This document shows positions 24,034-32,388 of a DNA stretch of 33,450 bases, one piece after another. The notes under the pieces are model-generated. The model ran no database searches and was not told where the DNA came from. It worked only from the letters and a program-made list of their open reading frames with translations. The position numbers were made by a program, and so were the translations under genes. Source of the DNA: Thiohalobacter sp. (GTDB lineage Bacteria > Pseudomonadota > Gammaproteobacteria > DSM-19610); NCBI GenBank assembly GCA_026984835.1, contig JALSRI010000219.1:1-33450 (forward strand). Direction: 5' to 3'. Within the stretch, counting starts at the first letter, position 1; each line of letters begins with the position of its first letter.

Positions 24034-25815
24034 TCAGGAAGAGGTCTCCGGCAGTTTGCGCAGGCGGATGTGGAGTTCGCGCAGTTGCGCCTCGGACACC
24101 GGCGAGGGCGCATCGGTCAGCAGGCAGCGGGCGGTCTGGGTCTTGGGGAAGGCCATGACCTCTCGGATGGAGCGGGCGCCGGCCATCAGCATCACCAGCC
24201 GGTCCAGGCCAAAGGCCAGGCCGCCGTGCGGCGGGCAGCCGTATTTCAGCGCTTCCAGCAGGAACCCGAACTTGTCCCCGGCTTCCTCGTCGCTGATGCC
24301 CAACAGCTCGAACACCCGCTTCTGCACCTGGGTGCGGAAGATACGCATGGAACCGCCGCCCACCTCGGTGCCGTTCAGCACCATGTCGTAGGCGCGCGAA
24401 TGGCAGGCGCCCGGGTCGGATTCCAGCAGATCCAGATGCTCTTCCTTGGGGGAGGTGAAGGGGTGGTGCAGCGACAGCCAGCGTTCCTCGTCCTCGTCCC
24501 ACTCGAACATGGGGAAATCCACCACCCACAGCGGCTTCCAGCCGTCCTCCATCAGGCCGCGGTCCTCGCCCAGCTTCACGCGCAGCGCGCCCAGCGCCTC
24601 GTTGACGACGTGCGCCTTGTCGGCGCCGAAGAACACCAGGTCGCCGTCCCCGGCGCCGGTGCGCCGCATGATCTCGGCGATGACCTCGTCGGGCAGGAAC
24701 TTGAGGATGGGTGACTGCAGGCCGTCACGGCCCTTCGCCACCTCGTTGACCTTGATGTAGGCCAGCCCGCGGGCGCCGTAGATGCCGACGAACTTCGTGT
24801 AGTCGTCGATCTCCTTGCGTGTCAGTTCGCCACCCCGGGGCAGGCGCAGCGCCGCCACGCGTCCCTTGGGGTCCAGCGCCGGGCCGGAGAACACCTTGAA
24901 TTCCACGCCCTGCATCAGGTCGCCGACATCCACCAGTTCCAGTGGCACGCGCAGGTCGGGCCGGTCGGAGCCGAAGCGCCGCACCGCCTCCTGGTAGCTC
25001 ATGCGCGGGAAGGGGTCGTCCAGTTTCACCCCCAGCACGGTGTCGAACAGGCCGCGGATCATGCCCTCCATCAGGGTCATGATGGCGTCCTCGTCCATGA
25101 ACGACATCTCGATGTCGAGCTGGGTGAACTCCGGCTGGCGGTCGGCGCGCAGATCCTCGTCGCGGAAACAGCGCACGATCTGGTAGTAGCGGTCCATGCC
25201 CGACATCATCAGGAGCTGCTTGAAGAGCTGCGGCGACTGCGGCAGGGCGAAGAACTCGCCCGGGTGGGTGCGGCTGGGCACCAGGTAGTCGCGCGCGCCC
25301 TCCGGGGTGGCGCGGGTCAGGATGGGGGTCTCCATGTCCATGAAGCCGTTGTCGTCCAGGAAGCGGCGCAGCTCGCGGGTGACCTGGTGGCGCAGCCGCA
25401 TGCGGCCCAGCATCTCGGGACGGCGCAGGTCGATGTAGCGGTAGCGCAGCCGGTGCTCCTCGGAGACGCTGTCGTCGTCGAGGTGGAAGGGGGGCGTCTC
25501 GGCGCTGTTGAGAATGTCCAGTTCCAGGCCCAGCACCTCGATCTCGCCGGTCGGCAGGTCGGGGTTCTCGGTGCCCTCCGGGCGGCGGCGCACGCGCCCG
25601 CGCACCTGCAGCACGAACTCGCTGCGCACCCGCTCGGCGGTGGCGAAGGTGTCGGGGGTATCGGGGTCGAACACCACCTGCACCCGCCCCTCGCGGTCGC
25701 GCAGGTCGATGAAGATCACGCCGCCGTGGTCACGGCGGCGGTGCGCCCAGCCCACCAGGGTCACTTCCCGGTCCAGCTGGGCGGTGTTCAGTTCGCCACA
25801 ATAATGGGTGCGCAT
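24034..25815 (-). CDS. aspS: Aspartate-tRNA ligase, probably non-discriminating (Asp/Asn)
   Basis: A 593-residue class II synthetase of the bacterial type. It has an N-terminal OB-fold anticodon-binding domain (1-105), motif 1 and motif 2 ([18 protein letters not shown]), the bacterial insertion domain (about 280-420) and motif 3 ([13 protein letters not shown]). In the anticodon-binding domain H30 (HRRRDHGG) and G81 replace L30 and K81 of the discriminating E. coli enzyme. The corresponding His and Gly in Pseudomonas aeruginosa AspRS are known to make that enzyme non-discriminating. It would then also charge tRNA-Asn with Asp for the amidotransferase GatCAB. It heads the run aspS-nudB. Confidence 0.96.
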   Translation of the reverse strand: MRTHYCGELNTAQLDREVTLVGWAHRRRDHGGVIFIDLRDREGRVQVVFDPDTPDTFATAERVRSEFVLQVRGRVRRRPEGTENPDLPTGEIEVLGLELDILNSAETPPFHLDDDSVSEEHRLRYRYIDLRRPEMLGRMRLRHQVTRELRRFLDDNGFMDMETPILTRATPEGARDYLVPSRTHPGEFFALPQSPQLFKQLLMMSGMDRYYQIVRCFRDEDLRADRQPEFTQLDIEMSFMDEDAIMTLMEGMIRGLFDTVLGVKLDDPFPRMSYQEAVRRFGSDRPDLRVPLELVDVGDLMQGVEFKVFSGPALDPKGRVAALRLPRGGELTRKEIDDYTKFVGIYGARGLAYIKVNEVAKGRDGLQSPILKFLPDEVIAEIMRRTGAGDGDLVFFGADKAHVVNEALGALRVKLGEDRGLMEDGWKPLWVVDFPMFEWDEDEERWLSLHHPFTSPKEEHLDLLESDPGACHSRAYDMVLNGTEVGGGSMRIFRTQVQKRVFELLGISDEEAGDKFGFLLEALKYGCPPHGGLAFGLDRLVMLMAGARSIREVMAFPKTQTARCLLTDAPSPVSEAQLRELHIRLRKLPETSS

Positions 25816-25944
25816 GGTCGTTTCGGCCCCGATCGCTCAAAAACCGGTCGCCCGGCAGGAAAACAGCGAATCTTACAGGGATCGGGGGGGAAATTGAATA
25901 TCGGGGTGTGGCGGTTCGGCTGGAGGTAAGCAGGAAGGGACGCG

Positions 25945-26118
25945 AATTAACCACGAAGGCGCACAAAGGAAAAAACCGGAACTTGACCGCGAAGGACGCG
26001 AAGGTCGCGAAGGAACCGCGGTAAAACGTTGGTTTTTTACTATCCTTCGCGTCCTTCGCGGTTATCTTCCATCCATATTTTACCTTGGCTTTACCTTTGT
26101 GCGCCTTCGTGGTCAATT
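25945..26118. repeat. Nested intergenic inverted repeat (CGCGAAGGA type inside CACGAAGGCGCA type)
   Basis: Outer arms 25945-25969 and 26094-26118 match at 24 of 25 bases. Inner arms 25986-26004 and 26044-26062 match perfectly over 19 bases, and the inner left arm consists of 9-bp units CGCGAAGGA/CGCGAAGGT. It lies in the 347-base gap between the fmdB-like gene and aspS, in which no gene is seen. Transcripts of fmdB-aspS would have to pass through it. Confidence 0.85.
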
Positions 26119-26162
26119 CATGCGCCTTCCCGGTTACATGGTCCCCGCCTTCGCAGCCAGAC

Positions 26163-26429
26163 TCACCCCTTCTTGCCCCCCGAATCCGCCTTTTTTCCGC
26201 TGCCGGAGTCGGGTTTTTTGTCGGCCTTGGCGACGTTCTTGCGGTTCTTGCTCTTGAAGTCGGTCTCGTACCAGCCGCCGCCCTTGAGCCGGAAGCCGGC
26301 CGCGGAGACCAGCTTCTCCAGCGCGTCGGCGCCGCATTCCGGGCAGGTCTTCAAGGGCGCGTCGCTGATTTTCTGCAATTTCTCGAACTCGTGGCCGCAC
26401 TTGCGGCAGCGGTACTCATAGATCGGCAT
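26163..26429 (-). CDS. FmdB-family zinc-ribbon protein
   Basis: An 88-residue protein. The N-terminal zinc ribbon has two CxxC pairs (C8RKC and CPEC) in the context [16 protein letters not shown], as in the FmdB regulatory protein family. The segment [14 protein letters not shown] follows, and the tail is a Lys/Ser/Gly-rich disordered extension. The gene commonly precedes aspS in proteobacteria, as here. The molecular role is not established; zinc binding is the only safe inference. Confidence 0.9.
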   Translation of the reverse strand: MPIYEYRCRKCGHEFEKLQKISDAPLKTCPECGADALEKLVSAAGFRLKGGGWYETDFKSKNRKNVAKADKKPDSGSGKKADSGGKKG

Positions 26430-26544
26430 AGGTCATCCCCGGCGATTCGACGGACAGCTCCAATATGGGCGCGGCAGTATACCTTTCCAAGGGCGGCCTG
26501 GCATCCGGTCCGGCGGCTGAGCGCGGGCAGCGCTCCAAAGCGGG

Positions 26545-26550
26545 TACAAT
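26545..26550 (+). promoter_or_regulatory. -10 element TACAAT eight bases before the ABC exporter start
   Basis: TACAAT ends eight bases before ATG 26559 and there is no purine-rich ribosome binding site in between. If it is used, the mRNA would begin at or next to the start codon. No good -35 is seen 17 bases upstream, so this is tentative. Confidence 0.35.
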
Positions 26551-26558
26551 AGCGCGCC

Positions 26559-28361
26559 ATGCACGTGCGACACACCGAACTGCCCGAGGCCCGGCCCAAC
26601 GACTGGAAGACGCTGCGCTCGCTGGCGCCCTTTCTGTGGGAGTACCGGGGCCGGGTGCTGCTGGCGCTGGCCTTCCTGGTGCTGTCCAAGGTCGCCAACG
26701 TGGGCGTGCCGCTGGTGCTCAAGGACATCGTCGACGCCCTGGACGCCAACGGCCACAGCGTGCTGGTGCTGCCGCTCGGGCTGCTGCTGGGCTACGGCGC
26801 CCTGCGCCTGGCCAGTTCGCTGTTCAACGAACTGCGCGACTCGGTGTTCGCCCGGGTGCGCCACGGGGCCATGCGCAAGGTGTCCATCCGGGTGCTGGAG
26901 CACCTGCACCGCTTGTCGCTGCGCTATCACCTGGAGCGCAAGACCGGCGGCATCTCGCGCGACATCGAGCGCGGCACGCGCAGCGTCAGCTCGCTGCTCA
27001 ACTACATGGTGTTCAGCATCCTGCCGACCCTGGTGGAAGTCGCCCTCATCACCGGCATCCTGCTGGGCAAGTACGACCGCTGGTTCGTGATCGTGGCCAT
27101 CGCCTCGGTGGTCGCCTACATCGTCTTCACTTTCCGCATCACCGAGTGGCGCATGAAGTACCGCGTGCGGATGAACGCCATGGATTCGAAGGCCAACACC
27201 CAGGCCATCGACAGCCTGATCAACTACGAGACGGTCAAGTATTTCGGCAACGAGGCCCACGAACTGCGGCGCTACAACGAGTCGCTGGAGCAGTGGGAGG
27301 ATGCGGCGGTCAAGAGCCAGACCTCGCTGTCGGCGCTCAACATCGGCCAGGCCGCCATCATCGCCACCGGTGTCACCACGCTCATGGTGCTCGCTTCGAA
27401 AGGTGTCGTGGCCGGCACCCTGACTCTGGGGGATCTGGTGCTGATCAACGCCCTGCTGTTGCAGTTGTTCATTCCGCTGAATTTTCTGGGCGTGGTGTAT
27501 AGCCAGCTCAAGCACGCCATCGCCGACATGCAGCTCATGTTCGACGTGCTGGAGCAGGAGCCGGAGATACAGGACAAGCCCGGAGCCACGGAGCTGGACG
27601 TCGGCGAGGGCGAGGTGCGTTTCGAGCATGTCGGCTTCGCCTACGACCCCGAGCGCCCCATCCTGCACGACGTCAGCTTCGTCATTCCGCCCGGCCGCAA
27701 GCTGGCGGTGGTCGGCCCCAGCGGCGCCGGCAAGTCCACCCTGGCGCGGTTGCTGTTCCGTTTCTACGACGTGCAGGGCGGGCGCATCCTGATCAACGGC
27801 CAGGACATCCGCGACGTCACCCAGGCCAGCCTGCGCCGTTCCATCGGCATCGTGCCGCAGGATACGGTGCTGTTCAACGACACGCTGCGCTACAACATCG
27901 GCTATGCGCGCCCGGAGGCCAGCCAGGCCGAGATCGAACAGGCGGCGCGGGCGGCCAACATCCACGACTTCATCGTCTCCCTGCCCAGGGGCTACGACAC
28001 GGTGGTCGGTGAACGCGGCCTGAAGCTGTCCGGCGGCGAAAAGCAGCGCGTCGCCATCGCCCGCGCCATTCTCAAGAACCCGAAGATCCTGGTGTTCGAC
28101 GAGGCCACCTCCAGCCTCGACAGCCGCTCCGAGCAGGTCATCCTCGACACCCTGCGCCGCGCCGCCGAGCACCATACCACGCTGGTCATCGCCCACAGAC
28201 TGTCGACCATCGTGGATGCCGACCAGATCCTGGTCATGGAACACGGCCGCATCGTCGAACGCGGCGCCCACCCGCAACTGCTGGAACGACAAGGCGTCTA
28301 CGCCCGACTGTGGGAACTCCAGCGCCAGGAGGAAGAGGAAACGTCACCGGTGGGGGTGTAG
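26559..28361 (+). CDS. Atm1/ABCB7-type ABC exporter (half transporter)
   Basis: A 600-residue protein with six membrane helices (about 30-310) fused to a nucleotide-binding domain. The segment INYETVKYFGNE (about 224-235) is the hallmark of the mitochondrial Atm1/HMT1 branch. Walker A is GPSGAGKS (386-393), the signature LSGGEKQ (490-496), Walker B ILVFDE (510-515), followed by the H-loop VIAHRLST. Bacterial members export glutathione-bound or persulfide species and give heavy-metal resistance; the exact cargo here is inferred. It works as a homodimer in the inner membrane. It stands alone, divergent from the fmdB-like gene. Confidence 0.92.
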   Translation: MHVRHTELPEARPNDWKTLRSLAPFLWEYRGRVLLALAFLVLSKVANVGVPLVLKDIVDALDANGHSVLVLPLGLLLGYGALRLASSLFNELRDSVFARVRHGAMRKVSIRVLEHLHRLSLRYHLERKTGGISRDIERGTRSVSSLLNYMVFSILPTLVEVALITGILLGKYDRWFVIVAIASVVAYIVFTFRITEWRMKYRVRMNAMDSKANTQAIDSLINYETVKYFGNEAHELRRYNESLEQWEDAAVKSQTSLSALNIGQAAIIATGVTTLMVLASKGVVAGTLTLGDLVLINALLLQLFIPLNFLGVVYSQLKHAIADMQLMFDVLEQEPEIQDKPGATELDVGEGEVRFEHVGFAYDPERPILHDVSFVIPPGRKLAVVGPSGAGKSTLARLLFRFYDVQGGRILINGQDIRDVTQASLRRSIGIVPQDTVLFNDTLRYNIGYARPEASQAEIEQAARAANIHDFIVSLPRGYDTVVGERGLKLSGGEKQRVAIARAILKNPKILVFDEATSSLDSRSEQVILDTLRRAAEHHTTLVIAHRLSTIVDADQILVMEHGRIVERGAHPQLLERQGVYARLWELQRQEEEETSPVGV

Positions 28362-28386
28362 AAAGGGAGGTGGTTGCACTTTTTCT

Positions 28387-28499
28387 TATAGCCACGGAAA
28401 GCACGGAAAACACGGACATGATTTTTGTGGGGCGCGCCTGGCGCGCCCCACAATGAGAGATGGGTTTTTTCCGTGCTTTCCGTGCTTTCCGTGGCTATA
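28387..28499. repeat. Long intergenic inverted repeat built of 9-bp units (CACGGAAAG type)
   Basis: Outer arms 28387-28416 and 28470-28499 match at 29 of 30 bases and consist of the 9-bp unit CACGGAAAG repeated. The centre is a perfect 14-bp hairpin with a one-base loop (28425-28438/28440-28453, core GGCGCGCC). It lies between the convergent ABC exporter and pilZ genes. Its right end continues into TTTT on the plus strand, so it could also end transcription. Confidence 0.88.
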
Positions 28500-28530
28500 T
28501 TTTCAGCACCCCGGCAGCGCCCACCACGCC

Positions 28531-29148
28531 CTAGGAAGGCGCCCCGCCATCCGAGCGCTGGGCGCGCAGCAGTTGGGTCTCGCGGGTCATGATGTGACGC
28601 ACCAGCAGTTCGCGGTCGGATTCGCGGATGTGCTCGTAGGTGACGGCGATGCGCCAGGGGAACTGGAGCTGGCCGTCGTTGACGTGTTCGCACTTGACCA
28701 CCCGGGCCACGGTCAGGATGCCCACCAGCGAGGGCAGCAGCACCATGCGCATCTCCAGCAGCGCGCCGACGGGGATCTGTTGCTGGGAGCGGAACGCCAG
28801 GCCGCCGGCGCTGATGTTCACCTCGCGCGTCGGCTGGGTCTCGATCTTCATCTCCTCGGCCACGAACAACTGTGCCAGGGTGTTGAGCTTCTGGTCGATG
28901 GCCTGCAGGCAGCGCACCAGCTCCGGCGACTGCGGCTGCAGGCGGTGCAGGAGATGGGCGATCTGGCGCGAGGTGGCCGCGAAACTGGAGGCGGTCATGA
29001 ACTTGTCGGGCACGGCCGCATGGATCTTGTCCCGGATTGCCTCGACATCGGCCTCGTCGATAACGCGGTACTCCAGCGCGATCTGGTCGTCGATGCGGAA
29101 ATATTCCCTGCGTTCTTCACTCATGTCGTCTGATTCCTGACCGTTCAC
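28531..29148 (-). CDS. PilZ-domain protein of the stator operon
   Basis: A 205-residue cytoplasmic protein. The PilZ signature for cyclic di-GMP is complete: R14-E-Y-F-R18 (RxxxR) near the N-terminus and NISAGG (NxSxxG) near residue 111. A helical stretch of about 80 residues lies between the two motifs, longer than in simple PilZ domains. It is the last gene behind pomA and pomB, its GTG start at 29148 overlapping the pomB stop (GTGA); an alternative ATG is at 29124. The position suggests it tunes the motor by cyclic di-GMP, like YcgR does for MotAB in E. coli, but this is inference. Confidence 0.85.
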   Translation of the reverse strand: MNGQESDDMSEERREYFRIDDQIALEYRVIDEADVEAIRDKIHAAVPDKFMTASSFAATSRQIAHLLHRLQPQSPELVRCLQAIDQKLNTLAQLFVAEEMKIETQPTREVNISAGGLAFRSQQQIPVGALLEMRMVLLPSLVGILTVARVVKCEHVNDGQLQFPWRIAVTYEHIRESDRELLVRHIMTRETQLLRAQRSDGGAPS

Positions 29149-30494
29149 CGGCTGCCCCCCGCCCTGATGCCCGGCGAGCCGGACCTGGCCTTGCTGCCGC
29201 GCGCCTTGATGCTCGCCTTCGTCGGGGCGGGCTTTGTGTTCCCGCCGGCTGCCGGCCTGGCGGCCGCCCTGGACGCGGGTGCTGTTTTCGCAGGAGCCTT
29301 CGCGGGAGCCGCCGCGCTGATGTCCTCCCCCTCCTTATCCTCACCTTGCATGAGAATGATTTCAACCCGGCGGTTCTTCGCCCGGTTGGCGGCGGAATCG
29401 TTGGGCGCCACCGGCCGGGTGTCGGCATAACCCTCGACCAGGAAGCGGTCGGCGGGCATGTCGGTGGCCAGCATCATCTCGTGCACCACGGACACGGCAC
29501 GCGCCGAGGACAGTTCCCAGTTGGAGCGGAAGCGTTCCGTGTAGATGGGCAGGTTGTCGGTGTGGCCGGCCACCACGATCTTGCCTTCCGAGTTCTTCAG
29601 TATCTTCGCCACCTTCGCCAGCAGCGGCCGGAAAGTGCCCTTGAGTTCGGCCTGGCCGGAGCCGAAGGAGGCTTTCTCGCGCACCCGGATGATGATCTTC
29701 TGGCCTTCCAGCTCGACATCGACGGAGCCCGCCTTGATCTCGTGGCCCAGTGCGTTGCTGATGAGCCGGGCGCTCTTCTCCAGCTTCTTCAGGCGCTCGG
29801 CCTTCTCTCGCGCCTTGATCATTTCTTCCAGTGATTTGCGGTTTACCGGCACCGCTTCCTTCGGCTTCCGTGCAGCCAGTTGCTGCTCCGCCTTCAACTT
29901 TTCCTCCAGGCGAATGGCGGCGAGCTTCTTGGCCTTCTGCAAGGCCTGCTTCTGTTGGGCGCTGAGGCCGTCGGCCTGGCCCTTGCGGGTGCCCGGCATG
30001 AGCTGCGCCCGCTGGCCGGCCTGCTGACCAGCCTTGAGATCGGCCTTGGTGCCCGCCTTCTGCCCCGCATCGGCGTCGGCCTTCGCCCTGGCGCGTTCGT
30101 GCGGCTTGAAACTCGCTTCTCTGTCCGGCACCCGGTCGGCCCTGGGTGTCGGCACTGGGCGGCGGCGCTCCTTGCCCAGGTCCAGGTTGATGTTCTTGTC
30201 CGCCGTGGTCATCTGGCGGATGACATTGAAGGGTGTCGGCTCGGGCCGGCCGGGGCTGAATTCCTGGGCGATGACGTTGATGCCCTTGGGCGGCTCCTTG
30301 GCCTTGATCTCGCGCTGCACACCGAAGGCGAACTTCAGCGACCCGGCGAGCTGCTTGTACTTGGCCACGTCCATTTCCGAGAACGACAGCAGCAGCACGA
30401 AGAAGCACATCAGCAGGGACATCAGGTCCGCGAAGGTCATGACCCAGGCAGGTGCGCCTTCGTCCGCTTTCTTGGCAGGTGCGTCGTCCGACAT
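29145..30494 (-). CDS. pomB: Flagellar stator protein, MotB/PomB type, with long linker
   Basis: A 449-residue protein. The single N-terminal membrane helix carries the ion-binding D23 in WVMTFADLMSLLMCFFVLLLSFSE. The C-terminal OmpA-like domain (about 255-375) binds peptidoglycan, with VVAGHTDNLPI and NRAKNRRVEIILM. Between them lies a linker of about 170 residues, rich in Lys, Ala, Gln and Gly, with short repeats (KAGTKADLKAGQQAGQ). A further 70-residue Ala/Pro/Lys tail follows the OmpA domain. MotB and PomB are about 310-320 residues, so both parts are extra. With the PomA-type partner it is more likely sodium- than proton-driven. Confidence 0.87.
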   Translation of the reverse strand: MSDDAPAKKADEGAPAWVMTFADLMSLLMCFFVLLLSFSEMDVAKYKQLAGSLKFAFGVQREIKAKEPPKGINVIAQEFSPGRPEPTPFNVIRQMTTADKNINLDLGKERRRPVPTPRADRVPDREASFKPHERARAKADADAGQKAGTKADLKAGQQAGQRAQLMPGTRKGQADGLSAQQKQALQKAKKLAAIRLEEKLKAEQQLAARKPKEAVPVNRKSLEEMIKAREKAERLKKLEKSARLISNALGHEIKAGSVDVELEGQKIIIRVREKASFGSGQAELKGTFRPLLAKVAKILKNSEGKIVVAGHTDNLPIYTERFRSNWELSSARAVSVVHEMMLATDMPADRFLVEGYADTRPVAPNDSAANRAKNRRVEIILMQGEDKEGEDISAAAPAKAPAKTAPASRAAARPAAGGNTKPAPTKASIKARGSKARSGSPGIRAGGSR

Positions 30495-30536
30495 GTTGCA
30501 GGCTTCCGTTGCGAATCGGGTCGTGGCGGCGCCGGA

Positions 30537-31313
30537 TCAGGCCGCGTCGGCCGCCGCCTCACCTACGGTGTCGCGCTTGCTGGCCGGCAGATAGGTCTTG
30601 AGCAGCTCTTCCATGACACGCGGATTGAGACCTTCCTGTATGGAGCTGATGGTCTCGAGAATGAGTGCCTTGTTGAGACGTTCTTCCTGGCTGCGGTGGG
30701 CGAGCTTGTCGGCGATGGGCAGGGCGAAGGCATTGGCGATGACGGCCCCGTACAGGGTCGTCAGCAGGGCGACCGCCATGGCCGGACCGATGGACTTGGG
30801 ATCGTCCATGGCCGACAACATCTGCACCAGGCCGATCAGGGTGCCGATCATGCCCATGGCCGGGGCCATGTCGCCGATGGCCTTGAAAATGGCCTGGCCG
30901 CGCTCGTGGCGCTCGATGGTCATGTTGATGTCCTTGGTAAGCATGCTGCGCACGAAATCCGGTTCGTGGCCGTCCACGCACAGCTGGATGCCGCGCTTGA
31001 GGAATTCGTTGTCGATGTCCTGGCCCTCCAGGCCGAGCACACCTTCCTTGCGGGCGATGTTGGCCAGCTCGACGCCTTCCTCGATGAGCTTCTTCGGATC
31101 CTCGGCTTTATTGATGAAGGCTTTCATGGCAACCTTGAAGGCGCTGAAGAAATGCCCCATGGGGAACTTCATCAGGACGGCGAATATGGTGCCGCCGCCG
31201 ACGATCAGCAGCGAGGGAATGTTGACGAAGATGATTGCGCTGCCGCCGACCACAATAGCGGCGATGATGATACCAAAGGCGCCCAACAGCCCGACCAGGG
31301 TTGCGAGATCCAT
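30537..31313 (-). CDS. pomA: Flagellar stator protein, MotA/PomA type
   Basis: A 258-residue inner-membrane protein with four membrane segments. It begins MDLATLVGLLGAF and has the cytoplasmic loop RSMLTKDINMTIERHERG, which touches the rotor protein FliG, and the core GDMAPAMGMIGTLIGLVQML. Wording and length match PomA of Vibrio closely (MDLATL; DDPKSIGPAMAVALLTTLYGA), not the longer MotA of E. coli. Five copies surround two B subunits and rotate when ions pass. AAGGAG precedes ATG 31313, and a sigma28-like promoter lies upstream. Confidence 0.93.
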   Translation of the reverse strand: MDLATLVGLLGAFGIIIAAIVVGGSAIIFVNIPSLLIVGGGTIFAVLMKFPMGHFFSAFKVAMKAFINKAEDPKKLIEEGVELANIARKEGVLGLEGQDIDNEFLKRGIQLCVDGHEPDFVRSMLTKDINMTIERHERGQAIFKAIGDMAPAMGMIGTLIGLVQMLSAMDDPKSIGPAMAVALLTTLYGAVIANAFALPIADKLAHRSQEERLNKALILETISSIQEGLNPRVMEELLKTYLPASKRDTVGEAAADAA

Positions 31314-31371
31314 GAACGATTCTCCTTACTGCTTGCTTGCGAGGGTCAGACCCGTGTGGTTCACATCCGCT

Positions 31372-31398
31372 GTATCGCCGGACGCGGCCAGATCTTTA
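31372..31398 (-). promoter_or_regulatory. Sigma28 (FliA) promoter of the stator operon
   Basis: On the minus strand TAAA (31395-31398) is followed after exactly 15 bases by GGCGATAC (31372-31379). The FliA consensus is TAAA-N15-GCCGATAA, so the element matches at 10 of 12 positions. It lies about 60 bases before pomA, which fits the late flagellar class to which motor genes belong. Confidence 0.65.
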
Positions 31399-31464
31399 GG
31401 TGGGCGCACCCGGCCGCGAGACGGGGGAATGATTGAAATCCCCGCGAAAACAGCGCGGTACAAT

Positions 31465-31473
31465 GGAGAGGAG
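31465..31473 (+). promoter_or_regulatory. Ribosome binding site fixing the TTG start of the SDR gene
   Basis: GGAGAGGAG stands five bases before TTG 31479. A TACAAT element directly before it (31459-31464) may be the -10 box of its promoter; the nearest -35-like TTGAAA (31433-31438) is 20 bases away, which is too far for a strong promoter. Confidence 0.6.
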
Positions 31474-31478
31474 AGACC

Positions 31479-32324
31479 TTGGCACAACGCAGTGTTCTCG
31501 TAACGGGCTGTTCCAGCGGCATCGGCTACTGCGCCGCCGGCCTGCTGCGGCAGCGGGGCTATCGCGTCTTCGCCAGCGCCCGCAAGGCATCCGACGTGGA
31601 GCGCCTGCGCGGCGAGGGATTCCAGTGCCTGCAGCTCGACCTGGATGATTCCGCCTCCATCCACTCGGCCGTGGACAGGCTGCTGGATGAGACCGGGGGA
31701 CGCCTCTATGGCCTGTTCAACAACGCCGGCTATGGCCAGCCCGGCGCCATCGAGGATCTCGACCGCGCCGCCATCCGCGCCCAGTTCGAGACCAACGTGT
31801 TCGGCACCATAGAGCTGACCAGCCGCCTCATCCCGGTCATGCGCCGGCAGGGCGAGGGGCGCATCATCCAGAACAGTTCGGTTCTGGGCTTCGTGTCGCT
31901 GGCCTGGCGCGGCGCCTACAACGCCAGCAAGTACGCGCTGGAAGGGTTCTACGACACCCTGCGGCTGGAACTGGCCGGCAGCGGCGTGCACGCCATACTG
32001 ATCGAGCCGGGCCCCATCACCAGCCGCTTCCGGCAGAATGCAAAACAGGTGTTCCTGCGCACCGTCGACAGGGAACACAGTGTACATCGCGACACTTACG
32101 CGGCCATGCTGAAACGGCTGGAGAAAGAAGGACCGGCAGCGCCGTTCACGCTACCGGCGGAAGCGGTGGTCGGGAAAGTCATCAAAGCGCTGGAGCATAT
32201 CCCTCCGCGACCGCGCTACTATGTAACTTTCCCGACCTATCTATTCGGTTATCTGAAAAGACTGCTGAGCAGCCGAAGCCTGGATCGTGTACTGCACAAG
32301 ATCTCCAGCGGCGAAAACGGGTAA
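31479..32324 (+). CDS. Short-chain dehydrogenase/reductase (SDR)
   Basis: A 281-residue classical SDR. The nucleotide-binding TGCSSGIG is at 9-16, NNAG at 81-84, and the catalytic set is S133/S134, Y147 and K151 (YNASK). After the core the sequence resembles the group of SDRs that act on retinoids, steroids or other lipids (VTFPTYLFGYLKRLL), but the substrate cannot be read from the sequence. It begins at TTG 31479 and is divergent from the stator operon. A 64-base gap separates it from the convergent outer-membrane protein gene. Confidence 0.88.
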   Translation: MAQRSVLVTGCSSGIGYCAAGLLRQRGYRVFASARKASDVERLRGEGFQCLQLDLDDSASIHSAVDRLLDETGGRLYGLFNNAGYGQPGAIEDLDRAAIRAQFETNVFGTIELTSRLIPVMRRQGEGRIIQNSSVLGFVSLAWRGAYNASKYALEGFYDTLRLELAGSGVHAILIEPGPITSRFRQNAKQVFLRTVDREHSVHRDTYAAMLKRLEKEGPAAPFTLPAEAVVGKVIKALEHIPPRPRYYVTFPTYLFGYLKRLLSSRSLDRVLHKISSGENG

Positions 32325-32388
32325 TCAACGCGCGACAAAGATTCTATCGGCAGCACAAGCGAGCATTCGTCGCCACACGTCGAAGACG

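Noticed and set aside
23445-24158. Frames starting in the 9-bp repeat regions (also at 28216-29133 and 25730-26116)
   Set aside because: They begin inside the inverted repeats, give periodic peptides such as KDAKDAK or TESTEST, and then run antisense to or through real genes.
26433-28292. A 619-residue minus-strand frame over the ABC exporter
   Set aside because: The exporter on the plus strand has all ABC motifs. The antisense protein is His/Gln/Asp-rich without any recognisable domain, typical of GC-rich shadows.
29880-31436. A 518-residue plus-strand frame over pomA and pomB
   Set aside because: It lies antisense to both stator genes, is rich in His, Gln and Gly and shows no motif.
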